Assembly (NCBI RefSeq): GCF_000026985.1
Contig: NC_017390.1
Span: 3,129,441 to 3,193,440, forward strand
Length of the DNA: 64,000 nt
DNA from: Erwinia pyrifoliae DSM 12163
GTDB taxonomy: Bacteria > Pseudomonadota > Gammaproteobacteria > Enterobacterales > Enterobacteriaceae
Direction: 5' to 3'
How positions within the stretch are numbered: the first letter of the stretch is position 1; each line of letters begins with the position of its first letter. Below the pieces are notes generated by a model. That model was not told the DNA's origin. It did no database searches and worked only from the letters and a program-made list of their open reading frames with translations. The position numbers and the translations under genes are program-made. Below, in pieces: positions 9,931 to 21,600 of this stretch.

Positions 9931-10380
9931 ATGTGCTTATCACTCATTGCCGCCCACCCGTTTGGTGCGCAAATTACCTCCGACTCCCTGTTAGCGCAAT
10001 TCTCCCATTTCAGGCAGTGGGAAGAGCGCTATCGCCAGCTGATCCTGCTGGGCAAACAGCTGCCCGTGCTGCCTGACGAGCTGAAGAACGAGACGACTGA
10101 ACTGCGAGGGTGTGAAAACCGGGTTTGGCTGGGCCATCAGCTGCTGGAAAATGGCCGTCTGCATTTCTACGGTGACAGCGAAGGGCGCATCGTGCGCGGG
10201 CTGTTGGCCGTACTGTTAACCGCCGTAGAAGGCAAGACCCCACAGGAAGTAAGCCAGCAGGATCCGCTAAGCCTGTTTGCCCAACTGAGCCTGAAAGAGC
10301 CGCTTAGCGCATCACGCAGCGCGGGTTTACAGGCGCTTGCAGATGCGGTTTTACAGGCCGCCAACTCGTACCGGGGTTAA
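9931..10380 (+). CDS. csdE: Sulfur acceptor protein CsdE
   Basis: SufE-family sulfur acceptor of 149 residues (E. coli 147). The acceptor Cys lies in the conserved [11 protein letters not shown] motif, and [16 protein letters not shown] follows. It accepts persulfide from CsdA and, with the neighbouring TcdA, feeds the CsdA-CsdE-TcdA sulfur route linked to ct6A tRNA modification (family knowledge). ATG 9931 lies one base after the csdA stop. It ends overlapping the convergent tcdA by 4 bp. Confidence 0.95.
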   Translation: MCLSLIAAHPFGAQITSDSLLAQFSHFRQWEERYRQLILLGKQLPVLPDELKNETTELRGCENRVWLGHQLLENGRLHFYGDSEGRIVRGLLAVLLTAVEGKTPQEVSQQDPLSLFAQLSLKEPLSASRSAGLQALADAVLQAANSYRG

Positions 10381-11177
10381 GACCGAGCCGCTTTTGCCAT
10401 CATCTTTTTTAACGCATGTGAAACCGCGACAAAGCCAAAGGTGGCGGTCACCATTGTCACCGCGCCAAACCCGGAGGCGCAGTCCATACGTTTAGGGCCT
10501 TCGGCAGTACTGCGTGAGGCGCATACCGATCCATCCGGCTGCGGATACATCAGCGCTTCGGTCGAGAAAACGCAGTCAATCCCCAGCTTGCCTTTGCTGT
10601 TTTTCACGATGTTAAAATCGCTTTTCAGCCGCTCACGCAGTTTGGCCGCCAGCGGGTCCTGAATGGTTTTCGCCAGATCGGCAACCTGAATTTGCGTCGG
10701 GTCAATCTGTCCGCCCGCCCCGCCGGTGGTCACCAGCGGAATTTTGTGACGGCGGCACCAGGCTAACAGCGCCGCTTTGGGTCTCACGCTATCAATAGCG
10801 TCAATAACATAGCTAAAGCCCTGGTCGAGCAGTTCAGCAGTATTGTCTGCGGTAATAAAGTCATCAACACAGGTCACGCGACATTCCGGGTTAATTTCGC
10901 GGATACGGGCAGCCATCACCTCGGTTTTCGCCTGACCGACATGCCCCTTCAGCGCATGGATCTGCCGGTTGGTGTTACTGATACAGATATCATCCATGTC
11001 GATCAGGGTAATTGCGCCAATCCCGCTACGCGCCAGCGCTTCCGCTGCCCACGAGCCAACCCCGCCAATGCCCACGACGCAAATATGCGCGTCGGCAAAC
11101 AGTTGCAGTGCTGGCTGGCCGTATAAACGTGCTATGCCGCCAAAGCGTTGCCGCCAGGCGTCAGAAAGAACCGTCAT
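10377..11177 (-). CDS. tcdA: tRNA threonylcarbamoyladenosine dehydratase TcdA
   Basis: E1-like ATP-dependent enzyme that cyclises t6A37 of tRNA to ct6A. The nucleotide-binding glycine motif is [19 protein letters not shown] near residue 35, with [14 protein letters not shown] downstream. 266 residues, as in E. coli (CsdL/YgdL). It is convergent with csdE (4-bp overlap), the E. coli arrangement, and runs in the same direction as mltA, 50 bp upstream. Confidence 0.96.
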   Translation of the reverse strand: MTVLSDAWRQRFGGIARLYGQPALQLFADAHICVVGIGGVGSWAAEALARSGIGAITLIDMDDICISNTNRQIHALKGHVGQAKTEVMAARIREINPECRVTCVDDFITADNTAELLDQGFSYVIDAIDSVRPKAALLAWCRRHKIPLVTTGGAGGQIDPTQIQVADLAKTIQDPLAAKLRERLKSDFNIVKNSKGKLGIDCVFSTEALMYPQPDGSVCASRSTAEGPKRMDCASGFGAVTMVTATFGFVAVSHALKKMMAKAARS

Positions 11178-11227
11178 TCAACTATTCCTTGAAAACGGCG
11201 GGTCGGAAACGCCTACCCGCCTCAGGT

Positions 11228-12373
11228 TTACTGGCTGAGCAGTAAGGAGCCTTGAGATGTGCTGTTTTGTGCCGATGAGAACACCGGCGCCCCGGTTCCC
11301 GGGGCTGTTTTCAGCACCCAGACGCGGCCATAGTGATTGAACCAGCCGGCCATATGGCCGGCATCTGCACCGACGCCCTGATAGATATCAAAATGCTGGC
11401 CTTTAATTGCTCCGCCGACATCCAGAGAAACCATCATGCGCATCTCATATTTTCCGGTAAATTTACCGTTATTATCCAGCAGGGGGATTTCTGCCAGCAG
11501 CGCGGTTCCGGCGGGGATCAGCGCACGGTCGGCCGCTACCGAAGCTTTGGCAATCAGCGGCACCGCACTGGCTCCGCGCACCGGCGCAAAGCTATCCGGC
11601 TTGAAGAACACGAAGGACGGATTCTGTTCCAGCAGCTCGCGCACTTCTGCCGCACTGTGCTGTTCTCCCCACTGGCGTATCGCCTGCATCGACATGTCTT
11701 CCCGCTTCACTTCTCCACGGTCGATCAGCACTTTACCGATGCTGTGATAGGGATGGCCGTTTTTACCACCGTAACCAAAGAACTTCAGCGGACGGCCGTC
11801 GCCAAAATCAACGTAGCCGCTGCCCTGTACGTCCATCATAAAATTATCCATCAGCGAGTTGCTGTAACCTGCCACGTAGCCTTCGCCCAGTGCTCCGCTG
11901 TAAATCTCCGCCCTGCTCGGCAGCCTGCTGCGCTTTTTATGCGGCATGCGATACAAAGGGAACTGGAACTCGCCCTGACGGCTGTAACGCGCCTGAACAA
12001 CCGGCGTGTAATAGCCGGTAAACTGCACGTTACCGTAGTTGTCGGTGCCTTCCATCTGGAAAGCATTCAGACCAAACTGCCGCAGCTGACGGGTATCGCC
12101 GCCGGCCATCAGCCAGCTCTGAATGGCGCTGTAGGCGGCAGACTGGCGTGAATACATGCCTGCCGAGGCAAAGCGTATTTGAGAAACCTGATCGGCAAAA
12201 TCTTTGCCGTTGACCGGGCGACCTTTCGCATTGGGCTGATTGACCAGCGCCAGCGGCTGGATCAACTTTCCATCTTTATACTGTTGCCCACGATCGGTGG
12301 GTTTCGAGCTACACCCCGCCAGCAGTGCCAGCAGCGTGCCGGTCACCAGATATTTCGCCCAACCTGCTTTCAT
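11228..12373 (-). CDS. mltA: Membrane-bound lytic murein transglycosylase A (MltA)
   Basis: Outer-membrane lipoprotein that cleaves glycan strands to 1,6-anhydro-muropeptides. The signal peptide MKAGWAKYLVTGTLLALLAGC ends in lipobox LAGC. It is followed by KPTDRGQQYKDG and the double-psi barrel catalytic region, including VDRGEVKREDMSMQAI, NPSFVFF and the Asp-containing LDVGGAIKGQHFDIYQG. I use ATG 12373, which gives the lipoprotein start and 381 residues; the longer frame from 12469 adds a non-homologous 32 residues. E. coli MltA has 365, the excess here being a Ser/Gln-rich C-terminal tail. Confidence 0.95.
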   Translation of the reverse strand: MKAGWAKYLVTGTLLALLAGCSSKPTDRGQQYKDGKLIQPLALVNQPNAKGRPVNGKDFADQVSQIRFASAGMYSRQSAAYSAIQSWLMAGGDTRQLRQFGLNAFQMEGTDNYGNVQFTGYYTPVVQARYSRQGEFQFPLYRMPHKKRSRLPSRAEIYSGALGEGYVAGYSNSLMDNFMMDVQGSGYVDFGDGRPLKFFGYGGKNGHPYHSIGKVLIDRGEVKREDMSMQAIRQWGEQHSAAEVRELLEQNPSFVFFKPDSFAPVRGASAVPLIAKASVAADRALIPAGTALLAEIPLLDNNGKFTGKYEMRMMVSLDVGGAIKGQHFDIYQGVGADAGHMAGWFNHYGRVWVLKTAPGTGAPVFSSAQNSTSQGSLLLSQ

Positions 12374-12538
12374 GCCTTGCTTACCTTTATACGGGAACCC
12401 TGCGCGAAGATAGCAAAGGCTCCACCATAAGAAAATGTGCTGGTGGAAAAAGACCACAATTATTTGCACAACTTTTCAGCATTTGGTCAAAAAAAGATAG
12501 CCTGAGCGCGCTTTTAGCCACTTAACTGCAAAAAGGGG

Positions 12539-12566
12539 TTGCAACAAAACGCATCAGGCGTATAGT
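12539..12566 (+). promoter_or_regulatory. Promoter of the initiator tRNA cluster
   Basis: TTGCAA (12539-12544), 16-bp spacer, TATAGT (12561-12566), then a G+C-rich discriminator (GCGC) as expected for a stringently controlled stable-RNA promoter. Confidence 0.7.
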
Positions 12567-12579
12567 GCGCTTCCACGGA

Positions 12580-12656
<77 letters not shown>

Positions 12657-12732
12657 ATTCACTGAAATCAGTTAAGGTTTAGTGAAGCAGTAACAGAGAC
12701 AGTGTCGTGATGGAAGCGACAAACCACGCGGA

Positions 12733-12809
<77 letters not shown>

Positions 12810-12850
12810 ATTTGCCGTCGTGGTGTGCAGTAATAAAAGCGTCAACCGGA

Positions 12851-12927
<77 letters not shown>

Positions 12928-12929
12928 AC

Positions 12930-12953
12930 AAACACCCTTCAGGGTGTTTTTTT
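12930..12953 (+). terminator. Terminator of the tRNA cluster
   Basis: Inverted repeat AACACCCT / AGGGTGTT followed by seven T. Confidence 0.9.
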
Positions 12954-13008
12954 GTATCTGAAGCTTATCCAGCCTGTTTTACCGGGCAGAATCCTTTCTT
13001 TCCGGTGG

Positions 13009-14256
13009 TTATTTATTGGTGGCCAACGACGCGCCGTTAGCAAAATAGGCTTTAATCCCTGCCAGAATCGAATCCGCCACCTGATGCTGAAAACGCGTGG
13101 TACGCAGCTTACGTTCCTCTTCCAGGTTACTGATAAATGCGGTTTCTACCAGAATTGACGGGATATCGGGCGCTTTCAACACCGCAAAACCCGCCTGATC
13201 GACGGTGCGCTTGTGCAGGTGATTAATTTTTCCCATCCGCGCCAGCACTTCCCCGCCAAACCTCAGGCTGTCGTTGATTGTGCGGCCCTGCAACATATCG
13301 AACATCGTATGGTCGAGATAGCGATCGCCCCTCATACTGACGCCGCCAATCAGATCCGACTCATTCTGGGTCTGTGCCAGAAATCGTGCTGCGGTACTGG
13401 TGGCCCCTTTTGTCGATAACGCGAACACGGACGATCCGCGCGCTGTACGACGGGTAAACGCATCGGCGTGAATGGAAATAAACAGATCGGCACGCTGTTT
13501 GCGCGCTTTCGCCACCCGCACTTTTAACGGAATAAACACATCTTCATTACGCGTCATATAGGCGCGCATATTCGGCTGCTTGTCGATCAGGGATTTCAGG
13601 CGGCGGGCAATTTTCAGCACCACGTCTTTTTCACGCGTTTTGTGTTTGCCAACGGCGCCGGAATCTTCGCCACCGTGACCGGGGTCAAGCATAATCACTA
13701 TCGGCCGATCCTTTCCAGCCTTACCGGGTAGCGGCGCGGCCTTAGGCTGGCTACGCCCCAGATCGCCCTGATTGTAATCTTCCAGTAACGCCAGCAGCGG
13801 ATCGTCATTGTGCTGCGGCCTTTGCACCGGATAGAGATCCAGCACCAGACGATGTTTAATCCCGGCGACCGGGGCAAGAGTAAAGGTACGCGGCGCAACA
13901 TTCTGTTTGATTTCCAGCACCAGGCGCACGGTATTCGGGTCAAACTGACCCACACGCACATTTTTAATATAAGGATCGTCTTCGCGCACCAGCTTCCCGA
14001 CATCGTTCAATACGCGATTAAGCTGAATATGTTCAATATCCACCACGACACGGTCGGGGTTTCTCAGAGCAAACTGCTTATATTTCAGCGGCGTATTAGA
14101 CTCAATGGTCAAACGTGAGTAGGTGGACGAAGGCCAGATGCGGATTGCGACAACATGTCGACTGGCGCTCATGCCTGTGCGGCTAACGCTCAACAGCCAC
14201 AGCGCCCCGGCCCCTTGTAATAACCGTCGGCGGTTAAGGGAAGTTGAATCAGTCAT
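13009..14256 (-). CDS. amiC: N-acetylmuramoyl-L-alanine amidase AmiC
   Basis: Periplasmic Zn amidase that splits daughter-cell murein at division. A twin-arginine signal ([15 protein letters not shown]) is followed by an AMIN septal-targeting domain (about residues 35-140). After a linker comes the Amidase_3 domain with the zinc ligands of [13 protein letters not shown], then FISIHADAF and the late VETAFISN. 415 residues against 417 in E. coli. In E. coli it is activated by NlpD and EnvC-type LytM factors. It is divergent from argA. Confidence 0.96.
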   Translation of the reverse strand: MTDSTSLNRRRLLQGAGALWLLSVSRTGMSASRHVVAIRIWPSSTYSRLTIESNTPLKYKQFALRNPDRVVVDIEHIQLNRVLNDVGKLVREDDPYIKNVRVGQFDPNTVRLVLEIKQNVAPRTFTLAPVAGIKHRLVLDLYPVQRPQHNDDPLLALLEDYNQGDLGRSQPKAAPLPGKAGKDRPIVIMLDPGHGGEDSGAVGKHKTREKDVVLKIARRLKSLIDKQPNMRAYMTRNEDVFIPLKVRVAKARKQRADLFISIHADAFTRRTARGSSVFALSTKGATSTAARFLAQTQNESDLIGGVSMRGDRYLDHTMFDMLQGRTINDSLRFGGEVLARMGKINHLHKRTVDQAGFAVLKAPDIPSILVETAFISNLEEERKLRTTRFQHQVADSILAGIKAYFANGASLATNK

Positions 14257-14434
14257 GCCACTCCAAATGCTGTGAGGTGTCTAATAAAAAGCCAAATAAA
14301 AAAATCGGCGAAACTCTAACGAATCCCTCCGGCAGTGTCACTGAGAAAAACGAATAAATGCAGCGCGTCTGACAGAAGAAAATACCATTCCGAGTGATGA
14401 TTAAGGACAAATGCTACTTGCACCCGCGCCCATA

Positions 14435-14473
14435 AAAGAATAAAAATACACTTTTAACGAATAATAATGCAGA
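14435..14473 (+). promoter_or_regulatory. Tandem ARG boxes (ArgR operator) of argA
   Basis: Two 18-bp boxes (14435-14452 and 14456-14473), each with two mismatches to WNTGAATWWWWATTCANW, are separated by exactly 3 bp. This is the canonical ArgR hexamer arrangement. The second box overlaps the sequence just before the argA ribosome-binding site. Confidence 0.8.
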
Positions 14474-14484
14474 GAGGATTTGCC

Positions 14485-15840
14485 GTGAAGGAACGTAGTA
14501 CCGAGCTGGTTCAGGGATTTCGCCATACCGTACCCTATATCAACGCCCATCGTGGTAAAACGTTTGTCATTATGCTGGGCGGTGAAGCCATCGGGCATGA
14601 AAACTTCTCAAGCATCGTCAACGATATCGGCCTGCTGCATAGCCTGGGCATCCGCCTGGTGGTGGTGTACGGCGCCCGCCCGCAGATCGATGCCAGCCTT
14701 GCCGGGCACAATCTGGAACCTGTCTACCATAAACATACCCGCGTAACGGATGCCCAGTCGCTGGAGCTGGTCAAGCAGGCTGCCGGCCGTTTGCAGTTAG
14801 ATATTACTGCCCGCCTGTCCATGAGCCTGAATAACACCCCATTGCAGGGCGCGCATATTAATGTCGTTAGCGGAAACTTTATTATCGCTCAGCCGCTGGG
14901 CGTCGATGATGGCGTCGACTACTGCCATAGCGGCCGTATCCGCCGCATCGATGAAGAATCGATACATCGTCAGCTGGACAGCGGAGCCATTGTCCTGTTG
15001 GGGCCGGTAGCCGTATCGGTCACCGGAGAGAGCTTCAATCTGACCTCGGAAGAGGTGGCCACCCAACTGTCAATTAAGCTGAAGGCCGAAAAGATGATTG
15101 GTTTCTGCTCCGAACAGGGGGTGACGGATGCAGAAGGCCGCATTATCTCCGAGCTGTTCCCGAATGAGGCACAGCTGCGCATCGAAGAGTTTGAAACCCG
15201 GGATGATTACCACTCAGGCACGGTACGCTTCCTGCGCGGCGCGGTAAAAGCCTGCCGCAGCGGGGTACGTCGCAGCCACCTGATCAGCTATCGGGAAGAT
15301 GGCGCGCTGTTACAGGAACTGTTCTCACGCGACGGCATCGGCACCCAGATTGTTATGGAGAGCGCCGAGCAGATCCGCCGTGCCACCATTAACGATATCG
15401 GCGGCATTCTGGAACTGATCCGCCCGATGGAACAGCAGGGCATTCTGGTACGCCGTTCGCGTGAACAGCTGGAGATGGAAATCGACAAATTTACCATTAT
15501 CGAGCGCGATAACCTGACCATCGGCTGTGCCGCCCTCTATCCGTTCCCGGAAGAGCAGATTGGTGAAATGGCCTGCGTAGCGGTACATCCTGATTACCGC
15601 AGCTCGTCACGCGGTGAAGCATTACTGGAGCGCGTGGCGTTACAGGCGCGGCAGATGGGGCTAAAAAAGCTGTTCGTGCTGACCACGCGCAGCATTCACT
15701 GGTTCCAGGAGCGCGGCTTTGAGCCGGTAGAGATCGAGCGGCTGCCGGAAAGTAAAAAGCAGATGTATAACTATCAGCGGCGTTCCAAAGTGTTGATGGC
15801 AGACCTGCGCGAAGCCAGCGTTCATACCCGCCAGAGCTGA
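14485..15840 (+). CDS. argA: N-acetylglutamate synthase ArgA, GTG start
   Basis: First enzyme of arginine synthesis (acetyl-CoA plus glutamate), feedback-inhibited by arginine. An amino-acid-kinase-like domain (VIMLGGEAI to about residue 285) is followed by a GNAT acetyltransferase domain ([22 protein letters not shown]). I choose GTG 14485: AGAGAGGA lies 6 bases upstream, and the protein then begins [14 protein letters not shown] like E. coli ArgA. ATG 14467 has no ribosome-binding site and lies inside an ARG box. 451 residues; the tail is slightly longer than in E. coli (443). Divergent from amiC. Confidence 0.95.
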   Translation: MKERSTELVQGFRHTVPYINAHRGKTFVIMLGGEAIGHENFSSIVNDIGLLHSLGIRLVVVYGARPQIDASLAGHNLEPVYHKHTRVTDAQSLELVKQAAGRLQLDITARLSMSLNNTPLQGAHINVVSGNFIIAQPLGVDDGVDYCHSGRIRRIDEESIHRQLDSGAIVLLGPVAVSVTGESFNLTSEEVATQLSIKLKAEKMIGFCSEQGVTDAEGRIISELFPNEAQLRIEEFETRDDYHSGTVRFLRGAVKACRSGVRRSHLISYREDGALLQELFSRDGIGTQIVMESAEQIRRATINDIGGILELIRPMEQQGILVRRSREQLEMEIDKFTIIERDNLTIGCAALYPFPEEQIGEMACVAVHPDYRSSSRGEALLERVALQARQMGLKKLFVLTTRSIHWFQERGFEPVEIERLPESKKQMYNYQRRSKVLMADLREASVHTRQS

Positions 15841-16030
15841 TCGCTTTCGGTGCCGGAGCCTGAAGCTTTAGCCTGTTTTTGCCAGCCGTGCCGGCAGCAG
15901 ATACAGGCATTTCACCCCTGTTGGTGAGAAGATAAGGGCGCTGAATCACCTGCAGATGACAAAACAAATATGATTATTGCAGGTGGCTAACCGCTGTCTG
16001 TTTTCGATGGACGTAAGGAAAATGTGTGTT

Positions 16031-16588
16031 ATGACAATCAATAAAATAAACCTGAAAATTATCGTATGGAGTACCCTGATTGGCGGGTTTATCAGTTCCC
16101 TGGTCAAGTCCGGCACGGAAGCGAATATGCCCCCGCGTATAGCCGGTGAAATATCACCGCCCGCAGCACATATTGACGCCTGGCTTGGCCCGCTGGGGAT
16201 CAACGCCCATTCCATGGATTATGTCTATCAGGGCATCACTATTCCCGGCGCGGTGATGCTGTACCACTGGCTGTTTAGTTTTGCTTTCGCCTTTGCTTAC
16301 GTCCTGCTATCCGCTTTCTGGCCTAAAGTCAGACTGTGGTACGGCGCTGCCTATGGCTTAATCATCACTATCGCGATGCACGGTTTCCTTATTCCGGCGC
16401 TGGGCTTTCGCCATCCGGCTTATTCAGGCGGAAAAATCGGCTGGCTGTGGGATCTTAATGGTTATGAGCTTTGGAGCGAGATCACAGGCCATATCGCCTG
16501 GTCGGTATCGATTGAAGTCAGCCTGATTGCAGTACTGGCTGCGTTCGCGAAGCCCATCACAGGAAAGTGGTTTAGCGAGTTTAAATAA
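16031..16588 (+). CDS. YagU-like inner-membrane protein (DUF1440)
   Basis: About 185 residues with four or five hydrophobic segments (for example IIVWSTLIGGFISSLVKSG and FSFAFAFAYVLLSAF). It has the DUF1440 pattern of E. coli YagU: KSGTEANMPPR, HWLFSFAFAFAYVL, and a C-terminal SEITGHIAWSVSIEV. YagU has been linked to acid resistance in E. coli; the role here is unproved. Three ATGs cluster at the start. ATG 16031 has TAAGGAA at a workable 11-base spacing, whereas ATG 16022 is only 2 bases from it. This gene is absent from the E. coli argA-recD interval, so it is an insertion relative to that map. Confidence 0.8.
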   Translation: MTINKINLKIIVWSTLIGGFISSLVKSGTEANMPPRIAGEISPPAAHIDAWLGPLGINAHSMDYVYQGITIPGAVMLYHWLFSFAFAFAYVLLSAFWPKVRLWYGAAYGLIITIAMHGFLIPALGFRHPAYSGGKIGWLWDLNGYELWSEITGHIAWSVSIEVSLIAVLAAFAKPITGKWFSEFK

Positions 16589-16600
16589 CACTTAATACAT

Positions 16601-16630
16601 AAAATGCCCTGCCTTGCTGCCGGGCATTTT
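16601..16630. terminator. Bidirectional terminator after the YagU-like gene
   Basis: AAAATGCCC (16601-16609) and GGGCATTTT (16622-16630) form a 9-bp stem with terminal A and T runs, suited to stop both this gene and recD-side transcripts. Confidence 0.8.
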
Positions 16631-16756
16631 ATGGCTCCAAGTTCCACACCGCCGGTGTTTCCGCATTTTTTCCGTCTGCAGGGCGGTGCTGCCAGTTCAG
16701 CCACCCTTTTCAGTCCACGTTAAGCGAAAAGGCCTGCTCCCTGCTCCCGGCTCAGG

Positions 16757-18604
16757 CTAAAAAGCTGCCCTGTTATTCAACCGATCCACCAGCCCACTAC
16801 GCCGCTGCGTGCGTATCTTCACCGCACTGTTGAACACCGAAAAGTCGGCATAAAGGGTTAACTGCTGTCTGGCGCGGGTCATGGCGGTATAAACCAGTTC
16901 ACGGGTCAGTACCGGCATCATCTGGTTAGGTAAAACCAGCAGCGTGTGCTCAAACTCGGATCCCTGCGACTTGTGCACCGTCATGGCATAGGCCGTATCA
17001 TGCGGCGGCAGGCGGCTGGGCTGCACCGCCTTGAGAGTGCCATCCGGTAACGGAAAATACACTTTCAGCTGCTGTTTTTCATCCGGCATCGCGATGCCGA
17101 TATCACCGTTAAACAGGCCGAGCGCACGGTCATTGCGCGCAATCATCACCGGGCGACCAGCGTACCATTTGCCGTTAAGTGCGGTATTGCGGCGGATAAG
17201 CCCCGTCAGGCGCAGCGTCTGTTCAATACGGTCATTCAGCCCTGCAACACCAAACGGTCCTTCGCGCACAGCGCACAGCAGCTGGAAGCGGCCAAATGCG
17301 GCCAGGACTTCGCCTGGCGTGGCTCCTTCCTTCAGCAATTTCAGGTATTCACGGTACCCTGCAACACAGTCGTCCAGCAGCTGCTGATAGTCCTCGCTGC
17401 TGCTTAGCGTATGGTGGCGGATATCGCTTAAACCCTTGCTGAATAACTGCTCTGCCCTTTTTACCTCACCCGCATTAACCGCCAGCGCCAGCTGGCCGAT
17501 GCCGGATGATTGCGTAAAACGATAGCTTTTACGCAGCAGGCAGATCGTATCGCGCACCGCAGAGGCGCTGGCATCTTCGCGCCCCGCCACCTCGCAGCCG
17601 GTAAGACGCGTCAGCTCTGCGGCACGCTGCGGGCTGTAGCCCTCTTCCGCACAACGGCAAATATCACCCAGCACCGCTCCGGCTTCGACTGAAGCCAGCT
17701 GATCGCGGTCACCGAGAAAGATAACCCGCGCATGAGCGGGCAAAGCGGCAATCAGGTTAGCCAGCATCGGGAGATCCACCATTGAGGCTTCATCGACGAC
17801 CAGTACGTCAAGATGCAGTGGATTTCCGGCATGATAGCGCATGCGCTGACTGCCCGGCAGCGCCCCCAGCAGGCGATGCAGCGTCGTCGCCTCCAATGGG
17901 AAACTTCTCAGGATGCGATCGGCCAGCTGCAGCTGTAGCAGCGTTTTACCGAGCGATTCCGTCAGCCGCGCCGCCGCCTTGCCGGTCGGTGCCGCCAGTT
18001 CGATACGCGGTGGCGTGGGCGATAGTTCAATCAGGCTGGCAAGCAGCTTGGCCACGGTGGTGGTTTTGCCGGTTCCAGGCCCGCCGGAGATCACCGACAC
18101 CTGGCGCGTCAGCGCTACCGCTGCGGCGATCTTTTGCCAGTCATCGGGCTGCTGGCCAAAATAACGCTCCAGCGTATCACGCACCCGCTTTTCTTCCAGA
18201 TCCTGAGGATAATTCTGACGCTGAATAAACTGCGCAATTTCCCCCTCGCTTTGCCACATACGATGCAGATAAAGCCGCTGTTGATACACCACCAGCGGCG
18301 TGGCCTGCTGGCCGTCGCTGACCGCGCTTTGTGCCAGCAGCAGCGCCTGCCAGTCCTCCGGCGCGCCCGCAGCCTGCCACAGTGCCTGTGCCAGCTCCGG
18401 ATGGCGCCCGGCAAAAAAAGAGGCAGGCCGCAGCTGTGCCAACGGCAGACAAACATGACCTTCCCCGGCGTCGCGGCTGACCAGCGCTGCCGCCAGCATC
18501 AGCGCGGGCTGCTGTTCAGTTGCCACCATGCAGGCAAACTGCACGTCCAGAGGACGTAGTAAGCGCTGGTGCTGTGCCAGCTGTAAGGCTTCTGCCAGCG
18601 TCAT
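16757..18604 (-). CDS. recD: Exonuclease V alpha subunit RecD
   Basis: 5'-3' SF1B helicase of RecBCD. 615 residues (E. coli 608). The Walker A motif GGPGTGKTTTVAKLL lies near residue 175, Walker B/DEAD-like VVDEASMVDLPML near 270, and helicase motifs VI-type TVHKSQGSEF and VYTAMTRARQQL near the C-terminus. Its start overlaps the recB stop by 4 bp (ATGA), so translation is coupled to recB. Confidence 0.97.
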   Translation of the reverse strand: MTLAEALQLAQHQRLLRPLDVQFACMVATEQQPALMLAAALVSRDAGEGHVCLPLAQLRPASFFAGRHPELAQALWQAAGAPEDWQALLLAQSAVSDGQQATPLVVYQQRLYLHRMWQSEGEIAQFIQRQNYPQDLEEKRVRDTLERYFGQQPDDWQKIAAAVALTRQVSVISGGPGTGKTTTVAKLLASLIELSPTPPRIELAAPTGKAAARLTESLGKTLLQLQLADRILRSFPLEATTLHRLLGALPGSQRMRYHAGNPLHLDVLVVDEASMVDLPMLANLIAALPAHARVIFLGDRDQLASVEAGAVLGDICRCAEEGYSPQRAAELTRLTGCEVAGREDASASAVRDTICLLRKSYRFTQSSGIGQLALAVNAGEVKRAEQLFSKGLSDIRHHTLSSSEDYQQLLDDCVAGYREYLKLLKEGATPGEVLAAFGRFQLLCAVREGPFGVAGLNDRIEQTLRLTGLIRRNTALNGKWYAGRPVMIARNDRALGLFNGDIGIAMPDEKQQLKVYFPLPDGTLKAVQPSRLPPHDTAYAMTVHKSQGSEFEHTLLVLPNQMMPVLTRELVYTAMTRARQQLTLYADFSVFNSAVKIRTQRRSGLVDRLNNRAAF

Positions 18605-21600
18605 AGGTTACTCTCCGGGGGGCTGGCAAACAGTTGGTCAAGAGCGGTGACAAACTCCGGCTGCGGTCGGGTAAAGTAAATCCCGTTACTGCCAGCCGCA
18701 CCGTCCAGACCACGCAGAAACAGATAGATAACGCCACCAAAGTGCTGCTGGTAGTCGTAAACAACCAGACGGTGACGCAGATAGCGGTGCAGCGCCAACG
18801 TGTAAAGCTGGTACTGCAAATCATAACGATGCGCCTGCATCGCCTGCGCCATCGCCTCCCGCGTATAGGCGCTGCTGTCTTCGCCCAGCCAGTTAGATTT
18901 ATAGTCCAGCAGGTAATATTTACCCTGCCAGCAGAACACCAGATCGATAAAACCTTTCAACATGCCCTGAACCTGGTGAAAGTCGAGCGGTGGGCAGGGC
19001 TGCGACAGCGGGTCCTGACGTACCACCCTGTCCAGCGCCTCTGCCGTCAGCAGACGGGAGATCGGCAAATAAAACTGCAGCTCCGCCTTCCTTGCTTGTG
19101 CTGGCAGCTGGTAAAGGCTGACGCCCGTCTCATTAAGCGGGGTATGCAGGATGCGCTCAACCCAGTCGCGCATCACCGGCTGCCACTCATCCCCCAGCCC
19201 CTGGCTGCTGAGTTGCTGCGCCAGCCACTCTTCATCCAGCGGAGTGGTGAATTCCAGCGTTTCAAACAGCCCGTGAAGAAATGTTCCCGGCCCGGCACCG
19301 CGCGGGAAGGTATGCGGCGTCAGCTGCGGAACGGGTTCATTGCTGGCTTCCCCGGCCGCATCAACGTCGAGGCGCGGCAGCAATTCCAGCGCAATTGAAT
19401 GGCCGTGCTGTTGCAGACCGGAATAACTGGTCACGCGCCAGTTATCACGCAGCGAGCGTGGCAGCGTCCGGCTGCTGAGGATTTGCGGCTCCGTTTGCTG
19501 CGCCTGCCACGGGGTGGCATCTGCCTCTGCTGGCCTCATTAACGCTATGGCATCACCGTTCAACGCCTGTAATGCCGCCAGCAGGCCGGAGGCATCGGCC
19601 GGTTCACCCTGCTGCACCAGATAGCCCAGCGCGCTGCAATGCAGGTCGCTGTTGCCCTCTTTCTTACGTGCGCCCTTAATCAGCGGCGCGATGCCAACGC
19701 TACAGTGAAATACCGAACGAGTCAGTGCGACGTAGAGCAATCGCAGATCTTCCGCCAGCCGCTCCTGCTCCGCCAGTTCGATACTTTCCTCGCTCTGCTG
19801 TAAATCAAGCAACGCGGTAAACGTCTGCCGGTCATGGTAAACGCCGTTATCCGCCTCGCGAAAGTTGGCGACAAACGGCAGCCACACCAGCGGATACTGC
19901 AAACCTTTGGATTTGTGGATAGTGACAATCTGTACCAAATGGCGATCGCTCTCCAGACGCAGCTGCTGAACGGATGACTGGCCATCCGGCTGCTCCACCT
20001 GCTGCGCCAGCCAGCGCACCAGCGCATGTTCGCTGTCGAGGGTGGCAGAGGCTTCCTGCAACAGTTCGCCCACATGCAGCAGATCGGTCAGCCGGCGTTC
20101 ACCGTTATCGGAGGCCAGCAGGTTTTCGGCTATCTGGCGTTTCATCATCAGCTCACGCAGCATCGGCAGCACGCCGCGTTGCAGCCAGCGCTGGCGATAA
20201 TCAACGAACTCATCCACCAGCGCATCCCATGCGCGTTCGTCCTGGCTGAGCGCATCAAGCGCCAGCGCATCGGTGCCAAACAGGCTGGTGGCCAGCGCGC
20301 TGCGCAGAACGCGCTCCTGCTCCGGAGCCAGCACCGCCTGTAACAGCCACAGCATTTCGCGCGCTTCCGGCGTGGTAAATACGCTGTCACGGTTGGAGAG
20401 GTAAACTGACGGAATGGCCAGAGCATATAACGCTTCGCGCACCACTGCGGCTTCACTGCGGCTGCGCACCAGCACGGTAATGTCCGAGGCCTGTACCGGA
20501 CTCTGTTTCCCGGTATTTCCTATTAACGCCTCGCCCTGCTGACCCGCAGTGAGCCAGCGGCAGATTTCCGCCGCGCACTGACGCGCCATAAACTGTTGGT
20601 AATCACTAACCCCCACTCCATTACCGGGCTGTAGCCAGAACTGCAGAGCAGGCTGCACTTTACCCTGCACGCTAAAGTTCAGGCCGTGATTAGGCGCAGC
20701 CGGATTGACGTTAATAAAGGGTATTTCGTTGAAGAGGAACGGGTTTTTCTGGCGTAAAAACAGCTGATTGACCGCATTAACCATTGCCGGAGACGACCGC
20801 CAGTTAGTCTCCAGCGTATAGTGGGCGCTAACTTCAGAGCGCGCTTTCATATAGGTAAAGATATCCGCGCCGCGAAACGCGTAGATCGCCTGTTTCGGGT
20901 CGCCGATCAGTAGCAGTGCACTGTCAGCCTGCCGACGATACAGCGTGCGGAAAATACGATACTGCTGCGGGTCGGTGTCCTGGAATTCATCGATCAGCGC
21001 CACCGGATAACGTTGGCGGATAGCTGAAGCCAGCGCCTCACCACCCGGCTGCTGGAGGGCAAAATCGAAGCGTCCCAACAAATCGTCAAATCCCAGTTGG
21101 CCATGCAGTCGTTTCTCCTGCTGGGTGACAAAGCGAACCTGCTGCAGCGCGCGGGCAATCACCAGGTCACGGAGCGACAGCGGCTCGGCGAGAAAGGCGT
21201 CAATTTGATCGAACAGGGGGTGACGTGGCGGCTCACCTTTTTTCGTTTTCTCCAGCAGGATGCGCTGGCCGAAGCGCTCAAGGTCTTTTGGCAGCTGGTA
21301 GTCTTGCGTCTCTGCCTGCGCCCACAGGGAGATTTTCTCCAGCCAGTTTGGTAAGTGCTTACTATTGTAGCTGCGGCGATCAACGCCGGAAGCGTCAATC
21401 ACCTGCTGTAAATTACCCGCCGCCAGCCACGCCTGTTTCAACATGCTGATGCGCGCAATGATTTTCTCATGGCGCTGCTCAAGGGTCTCATCGCTCTCCG
21501 GCGCCGATTTCAGCACTGGCGCTTCGCCGCCAAGCCACGGCGACAGGGTTTTCAGTAACTGCTCCGGCCCCGCCCACAGTTGGCGCACCACGCGTGCTAC

